Shown here piece by piece: positions 26,643 to 33,939 of a stretch of 64,000 nt of DNA (the first letter of the stretch is position 1; each line of letters begins with the position of its first letter). Below the pieces are notes generated by a model. It worked only from the letters and a program-made list of their open reading frames with translations. It was not told the origin of the DNA and did no database searches. The stretch is taken from the NCBI GenBank assembly GCA_036399175.1, contig DASWNP010000002.1, forward strand, positions 1 to 64,000. The letters are read 5' to 3'. This DNA is from DASWNP01 sp036399175 (GTDB lineage Bacteria > Acidobacteriota > Blastocatellia > Pyrinomonadales > Pyrinomonadaceae). A program made the translations under genes and the position numbers.

Positions 26643-27104
26643 TCAGGAGCGCCCCGTCGTCCGCTTGTCCTCGGCGGCGACGGATTCCTGCACCTCCCTA
26701 AGCTTGTCGAGCGCGGAGAGACGCAGCTTGCGCGCCTTCTCCTGCCCGCCCGGTTTTGCGAGGCTCGCGGCGTATTGCTCGAAGAGGTCGGCGAACTCGC
26801 GCGCTTGCTCGGCGGCGCGCCGAGCCTCGCGTGCGGCCTGCTGGAGAGCGTCTGTGTCGCCGGTAGGGCTGGCGTCGCCGCTACGGCGAACTTCGTCGAT
26901 GCCCCAGTTGGTGATGCGCACCTTGCCTTCACCGGGCGCGTTCGCAATCCAGCCCTCGCGGCTCATAAATTCGTAGATGTCATCGACGGCTCCGCCGTAG
27001 CCCTCCTTCTTGATGAGGTCAACGAGATTGACGACCACTTTGTCGTTCCCGCCCGTCGTCTCGTGAAGCTTGAGCAGGATTTGATGATAAAGGTCGAGCG
27101 GCAT
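26643..27104 (-). CDS. Winged-helix-like protein with coiled-coil tail
   Basis: A 153-residue protein. The first 75 residues (LYHQILLKLHETTGGNDKVV, VDDIYEFMSREGWIA, GKVRITNWGIDEVRR) look like a winged-helix fold of the kind used in small regulators; residues 80-150 form a charged Ala/Glu/Arg-rich coiled coil. No named family. Might be a regulator or an adaptor; only the fold guess is supported. Confidence 0.6.
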   Translation of the reverse strand: MPLDLYHQILLKLHETTGGNDKVVVNLVDLIKKEGYGGAVDDIYEFMSREGWIANAPGEGKVRITNWGIDEVRRSGDASPTGDTDALQQAAREARRAAEQAREFADLFEQYAASLAKPGGQEKARKLRLSALDKLREVQESVAAEDKRTTGRS

Positions 27105-27340
27105 CGGGCTTGGCCTCCGAAGATGTCTGGAAAGGGGAAGGGAAGAATCGTAAAGAGAGCCGTCACTCTTGAAGAGACGCTCCTTCTCGTCTGCGGCCTC
27201 CGCGAGTGCGAAGCTACTCCCACGCTCGTCGCCGAGAGATGGAGAGACGCTTCGCCTTTCGGTCGTGCGAAACCCTTTTTGAGTCCCTGCTTGTCTGGAT
27301 GGAAAAATCTCTGCGAGGTATAAAATCTCTTCGAGGGCGT

Positions 27341-27919
27341 TTAGCTCGCGCCGAGCGGCTTGCCGCAGCGATTACAGAAGCGCGCGGCGGAATCCTTCTG
27401 CGCCGCGCCGCAGGACGTGCAGGAGCGACCGACGCTTAGGTTTGCGCCGCAGGTCGAACAGAAGGCCGAGTTGGAGGTGACGACCGCGCCGCAGGTGCCG
27501 CAGCGCCCCGGCATCGGCGGAACGTAACCCCCGGCCTTGCGCGCGATGTGCGTCTCGATAATCTTCCAGGCGTCTTCGGTGAGCTTGTATTGCCAGTAAG
27601 CGCCGAGCGCCGGAAGCGCCACCAAAAGCCCGAGCGAAAGGAACATGGCGAGAGCTGCGACAGCCGCCTTGTCGAGCCACTTCTGCATGCCGATTTCGAC
27701 GCGAGTGCCGCCGTGCTCGGGCGTGACCTTGATGGTCAGCGCGGCGGAGAGTCCGGTCAGCTCGCGCAGCGTGCCGGTCTTGCGCGCCTGTAGAATCGCG
27801 GTCGAAGAGACCTGCATCGTCTGAACTTCGTAGGCGTCGTCGCCGTCAAAGAGCTGCCGCAGCTCAGACATAAGCTGCGTCACGTCCGCTTCCACGCCCG
27901 GGTAATACCTGTTGTCCAT
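27341..27919 (-). CDS. Membrane-anchored double zinc-ribbon protein
   Basis: A 192-residue protein with an N-terminal soluble domain (about 1-85), one or two membrane helices (about 88-112, AALAMFLSLGLLVALPALGA) and two C-terminal zinc ribbons with four Cys each: CGTCG...CSTCG (about 140-158) and CTSCG...CNRCG (about 168-188). Zinc-ribbon tails like these often mark membrane proteins of unclear function. The N-terminal domain (MDNRYYPGVEADVTQLMSEL) is of a type that may sense or bind lipids; uncertain. Confidence 0.72.
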   Translation of the reverse strand: MDNRYYPGVEADVTQLMSELRQLFDGDDAYEVQTMQVSSTAILQARKTGTLRELTGLSAALTIKVTPEHGGTRVEIGMQKWLDKAAVAALAMFLSLGLLVALPALGAYWQYKLTEDAWKIIETHIARKAGGYVPPMPGRCGTCGAVVTSNSAFCSTCGANLSVGRSCTSCGAAQKDSAARFCNRCGKPLGAS

Positions 27920-28003
27920 AAACTTCTTTCAGACTCTCCTCTCGCCCCTCGTCTCCAGCGCACAGACATTCTACGCTAAAAAGCGCCCGGTAGTTCACGC
28001 TGG

Positions 28004-28087
28004 CAGTTTTCAGTTTTCGGTTTTCAGTTTTCAGAAAAGAACCGGAACACTTTTCACTGAAAACTGAAAACTGAAAACCGAAAACTG
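28004..28087. repeat. Heptad hairpin, TTTTCAG family
   Basis: Arms of CAGTTTTCGGTTTTCAGTTT units and complement, core AAAAGAACCGGAACACTTTT CACT. The right arm reaches the 3' end of the minus-strand gene starting at 28671. Confidence 0.9.
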
Positions 28088-28089
28088 CT

Positions 28090-28671
28090 TCAACGTTTCT
28101 TCTCGGTTTCTGCCGGAAGCTTGCCGGCGGCGGCGATTATCTCTTCCAAGCTCTCGATGCTCTTTTCGAGCCACTGGCGCTCGACTTCTTCCTGCGAGGC
28201 AGCGCGCATGGAGGTGAGCTGCGGGAGCATTCGCGCAGAGGCGGCGGCGAGGTGGCGCAGGGCTTTGGGGATGAGCGGGCTCTTTTCGTTGTGAAGCGCG
28301 GCGTCGTCGATGTTGGTGACGGCCTCGTCGAGGATTCTGGCGATGTCGGCGAGAAGCTGCGGGCGCGTGCTCTCGGGCAGCACTCCCCACTCGTCTTCGT
28401 CCAGCTTCTCTTTCTTCGATGACTTCGAGGATTTCGAGACGGTCGGCTGCACGCCTGTAATCGCCGCGAGCCTGCGCTCGACGGCTTTGACGAAGATGGC
28501 CGTCCGCTTGTCAAGCTCCTGATTTTCGCGCACAAGCTCGACCTCTTCGGGAGTGAGTGATTCGCGCTGGGTGAGTCGGACGACTGCTGCGGCGTGCGAC
28601 GCTGTCAGAAGGAGAAGCAGTGAAGCGAAGAGCGAAAAGCGACGGAGGGGGCGAGGGATTGGATGGTTCAT
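28090..28671 (-). CDS. Exported alpha-helical protein of unknown function
   Basis: A 193-residue exported protein: signal peptide (FSLFASLLLLLTASHAAA), then an all-helical, charged domain with VVRLTQRESLTPEEVELVRE, a Lys/Ser-rich break (KSSKSSKKEKLDEDEWG) and helices rich in Leu/Ala. No family recognised. It is the last of three minus-strand genes (TPR protein, then the 221-residue protein, then this) that are all exported and probably act together in the envelope. Confidence 0.65.
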   Translation of the reverse strand: MNHPIPRPLRRFSLFASLLLLLTASHAAAVVRLTQRESLTPEEVELVRENQELDKRTAIFVKAVERRLAAITGVQPTVSKSSKSSKKEKLDEDEWGVLPESTRPQLLADIARILDEAVTNIDDAALHNEKSPLIPKALRHLAAASARMLPQLTSMRAASQEEVERQWLEKSIESLEEIIAAAGKLPAETEKKR

Positions 28672-28767
28672 GGAATTCTCTTGTCGGACGGTTCGGAGCT
28701 TCGTCAACGGATGCCGGGTCGGAGGGCTTCAGACCGAATCGATGTCGCCCCGCGACGGCGAAACTCT

Positions 28768-29433
28768 CTATTGCTCTTCGGGAGACTTGTCGGCATCTTT
28801 GGGTTGATTGGTGTCGGCGGCCTTCTCTTTTTGCAGAACGCCTTCGCGCAGCACCGACTCGCCGTAGAAGGAATTGAGCGCCTCGGAGCGCGCTTCGCGC
28901 GTGTACTCGTAGACGGCGCGGACACTCATGGCCTCTTCGGATGGAATGCTGCGACGGATGGTTTCGAGGCGCGGCCCGTGTGCGCGAAGCGTCAGCTCCA
29001 GTCGCTTGTAGAGGTCGCGCACCTTGTCGCTGACCTTCCCGTTCTTGCGCTCGGCGTTGGCTTGCAGAAAGCGCATCGCGTCTTCGATGATGGCCTGATA
29101 GATGCCAAGCTCGGCGGTCGTCTGCGAGAAACGGGCGGAGGCCGCATACTGCTCGGCGCGCAGGAGGCGCGACTCGGCCAGCTCCAGATGCAGGCGAGCG
29201 CGCTTCTTGAGGTCTTGCTCCTGAGCGAGCCGCTCGCGCTCTTCCGGCGGCATGTACTTCATCGGCGGCGCGTGTTCCGCCGCGACGGACGGCCTCTCAC
29301 GAGGCGTTTGTCGTCCGCCCGCGTTCGCAGCGACGAGGCAGCCGGCGGCGAAGGCGACGCCCAGCAGCCCAACGGCGACGGCGAAGGATGAGCGCGAGAT
29401 TCGGTAGATAGGACGACGAACCTTCTCTTTCAT
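28768..29433 (-). CDS. Exported alpha-helical protein of unknown function
   Basis: A 221-residue exported protein with an N-terminal hydrophobic segment (FAVAVGLLGVAFAAGCLVAA; the GC could be a lipobox) and a helical body with RERLAQEQDLKKRARLHLEL, ESRLLRAEQYAASARFSQTT and IYQAIIEDAMRFLQANAERK, tandem helical hairpins of a TPR-like character. The C-terminus is charged and likely disordered. It starts 3 bases after the TPR gene ends, so the two are one transcript. Confidence 0.65.
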   Translation of the reverse strand: MKEKVRRPIYRISRSSFAVAVGLLGVAFAAGCLVAANAGGRQTPRERPSVAAEHAPPMKYMPPEERERLAQEQDLKKRARLHLELAESRLLRAEQYAASARFSQTTAELGIYQAIIEDAMRFLQANAERKNGKVSDKVRDLYKRLELTLRAHGPRLETIRRSIPSEEAMSVRAVYEYTREARSEALNSFYGESVLREGVLQKEKAADTNQPKDADKSPEEQ

Positions 29434-29436
29434 ACT

Positions 29437-30915
29437 TCAACGCTCACCCTTTCGCTTGTTCTTGACTCCCTCGCCCTGCTTAATCTGATTTCTGAGCGAC
29501 GGCAGACGCAGGTTTACCTTGTCAATCTCCAACCGATTCGTCTGCGCGTCGGCCTTCGAGAGAAACGTCTCGTAGAAGCTGAGCGCCTGCGGATACTCGC
29601 CGAGCTGGTCGTGCATGCGTGCGATGAAAAAGTAGGTGATGGCGAGGTCGGGACGCGCCTGGCTAATCCACTTGTACTCGGCCAGAGCCTCCCGGTAGAG
29701 CTTGAGATGGTCGAGCGCGGTGGCGAGATTGGAGCGCGCCGCGTAGTTCTGCGGAGCGAAGGCCACTACCTGACGGAGAATCTGCGCGGCGCGGTCGAAC
29801 TGGCGAGCCTGCACGAGAGCCGCTGCGTAGCCGGTCGCGTAGTCCGCGTTCTTCGGGTCGATTTCGGCGGCGCGACGGAAGTAATCCATCGAGCGTTGCG
29901 GGTCGTCGGTGCGATAGAGCGCGCCCAGACGCGCGAGCAGGGGGGCGTTGGTCGGCTCTTGTTTGAGAAGCTCTTCGAGAGCCGCGCGGCCTTCGCGTGT
30001 CGTATCGTCGCCCGAGCCGAGGGTCTTTATCTTCTCGCGCAGCGCGGCGACTTCGGGCAGACGTTGCGATTCGGCGTCGAGCGCGTCGAGCAGGCGAAGG
30101 GCGTCGGCGCTCGCTCCGGCGCGTGCGTAGAGGCGCGCCGCTTCGACGGCGATGCGCGCATCCGTTCTGGCCGCCGCTTCGACCTCGCGCAAATCTGCCA
30201 GAGCGCCCTGCTTATCGTCGGCCTCGATGCGCGCTTCGGCGCGTCCGAGCAGCGCCGCCGGTTGCCCGGACTCAAGGCCGAGCGCCTTTTCAAAACTGAC
30301 GAGGGCGGCGCTGCGGTCGCCCGTCGCGCGTTCGGCCATGCCGCGCGCCGCCCACTGCGCGGCGGTCGCCGCTTCGTTGAGAGTCAGACGACGCCAGAGC
30401 TTCAAGGCTTCGGCGGCGTTGCCGCGACGCATGTGCAACTCGGCGAGCAGGGCGAGGACGGAAGGGTTTCTCGATTCGAGCTGCAAGACGCTCTTGAGCA
30501 GGGGCTCGGCCTCCGTATCGCGCCCGGCTTTGACGAGCAGCGAGGCGAGCGTCGCGCTCGGCAGAGACCATTCGGGGCGAAGCTCTGCGGCGCGTTTGAG
30601 AGCCGCTTCGCCTTCGGCCTGACGCCCCAGCGCCACCAGCACGACGCCCTTCTGATACTCTGCTTCGGGAAACTCGGGTCGAAGCTTGAGCGCCTGCTCG
30701 TAGAAGTCGAGGGCGAGACGAAGTTTCTCTTTGTCGCCGCCTTCGCCCTGCGCGTGCGCGTCCTGCCCGCGCTCAAAGAGCTTGATAGGGTCGGCGCTGG
30801 CGTCCGTTTCTATCTCTTCCTCGTCCTGCGCGCAGACGTAGGGGGCAGAGTGCAGCGTGAAAGAAACGACGAGAAGCAGGTAGATAATGGCTCGTGAGAT
30901 AAAACGAGAAGGCAT
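29437..30915 (-). CDS. Exported tetratricopeptide-repeat protein
   Basis: A 492-residue protein with a signal peptide (MPSRFISRAIIYLLLVVSFT) and about ten TPR units, for example ALDFYEQALKLRPEFPEAEY, AALKRAAELRPEWSLPSATL, AEPLLKSVLQLESRNPSVLA and SMDYFRRAAEIDPKNADYAT. TPRs act as protein-binding scaffolds; here most likely periplasmic. The start at the Met before the signal peptide is preferred over an upstream TTG. It heads the three-gene exported cluster. Confidence 0.85.
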   Translation of the reverse strand: MPSRFISRAIIYLLLVVSFTLHSAPYVCAQDEEEIETDASADPIKLFERGQDAHAQGEGGDKEKLRLALDFYEQALKLRPEFPEAEYQKGVVLVALGRQAEGEAALKRAAELRPEWSLPSATLASLLVKAGRDTEAEPLLKSVLQLESRNPSVLALLAELHMRRGNAAEALKLWRRLTLNEAATAAQWAARGMAERATGDRSAALVSFEKALGLESGQPAALLGRAEARIEADDKQGALADLREVEAAARTDARIAVEAARLYARAGASADALRLLDALDAESQRLPEVAALREKIKTLGSGDDTTREGRAALEELLKQEPTNAPLLARLGALYRTDDPQRSMDYFRRAAEIDPKNADYATGYAAALVQARQFDRAAQILRQVVAFAPQNYAARSNLATALDHLKLYREALAEYKWISQARPDLAITYFFIARMHDQLGEYPQALSFYETFLSKADAQTNRLEIDKVNLRLPSLRNQIKQGEGVKNKRKGER

Positions 30916-31100
30916 CGAGAAAAACTGCTTTACAAGGATGAATTGTCCGCTCAAGTTTCGGTCTGAAGGAATCGAGAAGCTCGATTTCGACAAAAATATA
31001 ACACGCGCTTCGGCGCATCGTCCATGCGCTCACGGCTTCGATGCGCGAAGCGAGCTTAAAGGTTTGATGCGCTTGCGTCTCAAGAGAAGCATGCGCTAAC

Positions 31101-31208
31101 ATGCCCGTCGCACGACTCAACAGACAACAAGCGAAACATCAAGCCAGCCGCGAGGCCGGAAAACTACTCGAAGGACGGCGCGCTCGCAAGCCGCAAGACG
31201 GAAGGTAA
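31101..31208 (+). CDS. Possible 35-residue basic protein
   Basis: An ATG-initiated short frame (MPVARLNRQQAKHQASREAG onward) ending TAA at 31208, just before larE. It is very basic and glutamine-rich. There is no ribosome site; weak support, could be chance. Confidence 0.2.
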   Translation: MPVARLNRQQAKHQASREAGKLLEGRRARKPQDGR

Positions 31209-31228
31209 GCGCCGACGATGCTAAAGCT

Positions 31229-32131
31229 TTGAACATTGGTGCAGCCGAAGAGATAGAGAGCGCGGGCGGGCAGGCGTCCGCCGCCGCCGTCGTCGCGGTC
31301 TCGCCCGAGGCCGAAGCCAAAGAGCGAGCCTTGCGTGCGCTGCTCCGCGAGATGGGCTCGGTCGTCGTGGCCTTCTCGGGCGGAGTCGATAGCTCCTACG
31401 TCGCCTACCTGGCGACGAGCGAGCTTGGCAGCGAGCGCGCCCTCTGCGTGACGGGCGAATCGCCGAGCCTCGCCGCACGCGAGCGCGACGAGACAATCTC
31501 GCTCGTCGAGCGCTTCGACTTTCGACACGAAATCATTCGCACCGAAGAGACCCAAGACCCACGCTATCAGGCCAACGCCCCCGACCGTTGCTACTTCTGC
31601 AAGAGCGAGCTCTACACGAAGCTTGCGCCGCTCGCCGCCTCGCGCGGCCTGGCCTGCGTCGTCGATGGCTCGACCACCGACGACCTCGGCGATTACCGAC
31701 CCGGACGCCGAGCCACCGCCGAGCACGGCGTTCGCAGCCCGCTCGTCGAAGTCGGCATGAGCAAAAGGGAGGTTCGTGAGTTGAGCCGCCGCGCGGGTCT
31801 GCCGACATGGGACAAGCCCGCCAGCCCCTGTCTCTCTTCGCGCATCGCCTACGGCACGCCCGTCACTATCGAGCGACTGCGAACGGTCGAGAGCGGCGAA
31901 GAGATTATGCGCCGGATGGGCTTCCGCGAATTCCGCGTGCGCCATCACGACCAGCTCGTCCGACTCGAAATCGCCCCTGCGGAACTCGACCGCGCGCTCT
32001 CTCGCCCGGTCGCAGACGAGCTTGCGCGCCGCTTCCGCGCCCTCGGCTTTCGCTACGTCACGCTCGACCTGCACGGCTATCGCACCGGCGCGATGAATGA
32101 AATCTTAAAAGCCGTAAATCGTGAATCGTAA
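31229..32131 (+). CDS. larE: ATP-dependent sacrificial sulfur transferase
   Basis: A 300-residue LarE-family N-type ATP pyrophosphatase. In lactate racemase nickel-pincer cofactor synthesis LarE adenylates a nicotinate derivative and gives up the sulfur of its own Cys. Visible: the PP-loop VVAFSGGVDSSYVAYLA, DRCYFCKSELYTKLA with the candidate sacrificial Cys, VDGSTTDDLGDYRPGRRA, GLPTWDKPASPCLSSRIAYG. Two Cys are present in the CYFC motif, so some members may use a 4Fe-4S cluster variant instead. No larA, larB or larC is in the window. The last residues come from a heptad repeat. Start (TTG) uncertain. Confidence 0.9.
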   Translation: MNIGAAEEIESAGGQASAAAVVAVSPEAEAKERALRALLREMGSVVVAFSGGVDSSYVAYLATSELGSERALCVTGESPSLAARERDETISLVERFDFRHEIIRTEETQDPRYQANAPDRCYFCKSELYTKLAPLAASRGLACVVDGSTTDDLGDYRPGRRATAEHGVRSPLVEVGMSKREVRELSRRAGLPTWDKPASPCLSSRIAYGTPVTIERLRTVESGEEIMRRMGFREFRVRHHDQLVRLEIAPAELDRALSRPVADELARRFRALGFRYVTLDLHGYRTGAMNEILKAVNRES

Positions 32132-32194
32132 ATCGTAAATAGAGAAAACCTGTTCTTCACTATTTACGATTTACGATTCACGATTTACGAATCG
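32111..32194. repeat. Heptad hairpin, CGTAAAT family
   Basis: Left arm CGTAAATCGTGAATCGTAAA type, right arm of TTTACGATTCACGA units, core AAAACCTGTTCTTCACT identical to the locus at 18987. The left arm overlaps the larE 3' end. Confidence 0.9.
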
Positions 32195-32205
32195 TGGAGA
32201 TGAAT

Positions 32206-33492
32206 ATGGCACATACGATGTCAATTGCTGACGACGGAAAAAGCGTCAAGGAAGATAATCCATTCGAGTCGATGATGTCGCGCTTCGACCGTGCGGCGCA
32301 GTTGCTCGACCTCAATCCAGACCTCTACGCCGTGATGCGTGTGCCCAACCGCGAGCTGAAGGTCTATATCCCGACCCGCATGGATTCGGGGCGCATCGAG
32401 GTCTTCGAGGGCTTCCGCGTGCAGCACAACTTCGCGCGCGGCCCGGCGAAGGGCGGCATCCGCTACGCGCCCGACGTGTCGCTCGACGAGGTGCGTGCTC
32501 TGGCTGCCTGGATGACCTGGAAGTGCGCCGTCGTCAACGTGCCGTTCGGCGGCGCGAAGGGCGGCATCATCTGCGACCCGAGCCAGATGTCTATGGGCGA
32601 ACTGGAGCGCATGACGCGCCGCTACGCGGCCGAGCTGATTGATTTCATCGGGCCTGAAAAGGACGTGCCCGCGCCCGACATGAACACCAACGAGCAGACG
32701 ATGGCGTGGATTATGGACACCTATTCCATGCACGCGCGCCATACCGTGACGGCGGTCGTCACCGGCAAGCCCGTCGAGCTGGGCGGCTCTTCCGGCAGGC
32801 GCGAGGCGACTGGCAGAGGACTCCTTTTCGTCATCAACGAGGCGACCAAGAAGTTCAAGATGACGCCGCCCAAGACACGCGTCGCCGTCCAGGGCTCGGG
32901 CAACGTCGGCGGCATCGGCGCACACCTCCTGCACGAAGCCGGCTACAAGGTGGTCGCCCTCTCGGACATCGGCGGCGGCATCTACAACCCCAACGGCATA
33001 GACATCCCCGAAGCCCTCAAACACCTGAAGACCACCCGCTCCTTCGAGGATTTTCCGGGCGTCGAGCGCGTCACGAATCAGGAACTGCTGGAGCTTGAGT
33101 GCGATGTGCTCGTCCCGGCGGCGACGGAAAACCAGATTGGCTCGCATAACGCCGACCGCATTCGTTGCCGTGTACTGGCCGAGGGAGCCAACGGCCCGAC
33201 CACCGCCGCCGCCGACGAAATCCTTCACGATAAAGGCATTTTCGTCATTCCGGACATCCTCGCCAACGCCGGGGGCGTGACGGTCTCTTACTTCGAGTGG
33301 GTGCAGGACAGGATGGGCTATTTCTGGAAGGAGGATGTCGTCAACTCGCGTTTGCAGGACGTGATGGTCGCCAGCTTCCAGGATGTCGTCAAGTACGCCG
33401 AGCAGCATAATGTGGACACGCGAACGGCGGCTTATATGCTAGCGATTGACCGCGTCGCCTACGATACGCGCATGCGCGGCATCTACGCGTGA
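32206..33492 (+). CDS. gdhA: Glutamate dehydrogenase
   Basis: A 428-residue Glu/Leu/Phe/Val dehydrogenase of the hexameric glutamate type, interconverting 2-oxoglutarate plus ammonium and glutamate. Visible: GPAKGGIRYAPDVSLDEVRA and the catalytic stretch CAVVNVPFGGAKGGIICDP, DVPAPDMNTNEQTMAWIMDT, and the Rossmann AVQGSGNVGGIGAHLLHEAG. It starts at the ATG of MAHTMS, with GGAG 6 bases before it, directly behind the heptad hairpin. Cofactor preference cannot be read from sequence. It links the TCA cycle to amino acids. Confidence 0.94.
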   Translation: MAHTMSIADDGKSVKEDNPFESMMSRFDRAAQLLDLNPDLYAVMRVPNRELKVYIPTRMDSGRIEVFEGFRVQHNFARGPAKGGIRYAPDVSLDEVRALAAWMTWKCAVVNVPFGGAKGGIICDPSQMSMGELERMTRRYAAELIDFIGPEKDVPAPDMNTNEQTMAWIMDTYSMHARHTVTAVVTGKPVELGGSSGRREATGRGLLFVINEATKKFKMTPPKTRVAVQGSGNVGGIGAHLLHEAGYKVVALSDIGGGIYNPNGIDIPEALKHLKTTRSFEDFPGVERVTNQELLELECDVLVPAATENQIGSHNADRIRCRVLAEGANGPTTAAADEILHDKGIFVIPDILANAGGVTVSYFEWVQDRMGYFWKEDVVNSRLQDVMVASFQDVVKYAEQHNVDTRTAAYMLAIDRVAYDTRMRGIYA

Positions 33493-33505
33493 CAAAAATG
33501 TGTTG

Positions 33506-33542
33506 GACTTTTTCGCGCTAAGTAGCGAAAAAGTCTTGATTT
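33506..33542 (+). terminator. Hairpin after gdhA
   Basis: GACTTTTTCGC paired with GCGAAAAAGTC (11 pairs) around an 8-base loop, followed by TTGATTT. Confidence 0.75.
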
Positions 33543-33634
33543 CCGCGAAGATGTAGAGTATGGTCTGGCGGAATTTGGTATCGTGGGGTGTCCTCGATTT
33601 TACAGTTCTCACCCCGCGTGCCGGACTCCTGATA

Positions 33635-33664
33635 TTGACAGTCGCGTTGCTGTTTTCGTATAAG
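33635..33664 (+). promoter_or_regulatory. Promoter for the outer-membrane protein gene
   Basis: TTGACA (33635-33640), 18-base spacer, TATAAG (33659-33664). It implies a leader of about 270 bases. Confidence 0.65.
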
Positions 33665-33939
33665 CAGTAGCGTTTCGGTCAATCAAAATGCTGTTACAGT
33701 TGAGAGGCGCAAAGAGGCAGTGTAAGAGCGCCCGCGAGCGCGACTGAAGCGCTCGGCTCCTCTCGCTGCTCCGCTCCATCTACAAGGCGTTTTCGGTCGA
33801 GGGCGGTAGCAGTTCTACTTTGACTTTTGTGTTTGTACGCTTGTAGTTGGAGCGTCCGCGCGGTTTCGGCCTTCCGGCCTGGACAATTGCGGTCGCCCCC
33901 TTCCGCAAAATTATAAACTCATTTCGCAGGAGGAATGCG

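Larger units (their letters stand above)
33493..33939. other. Intergenic stretch with terminator and promoter
   Basis: Holds the hairpin after gdhA (33506-33535) and the promoter of the following outer-membrane protein gene (33635-33664). Nothing else is recognised. Confidence 0.5.

Noticed and set aside
32221..33408. Long minus-strand open frame opposite glutamate dehydrogenase
   Set aside because: Antisense to a clear enzyme gene.
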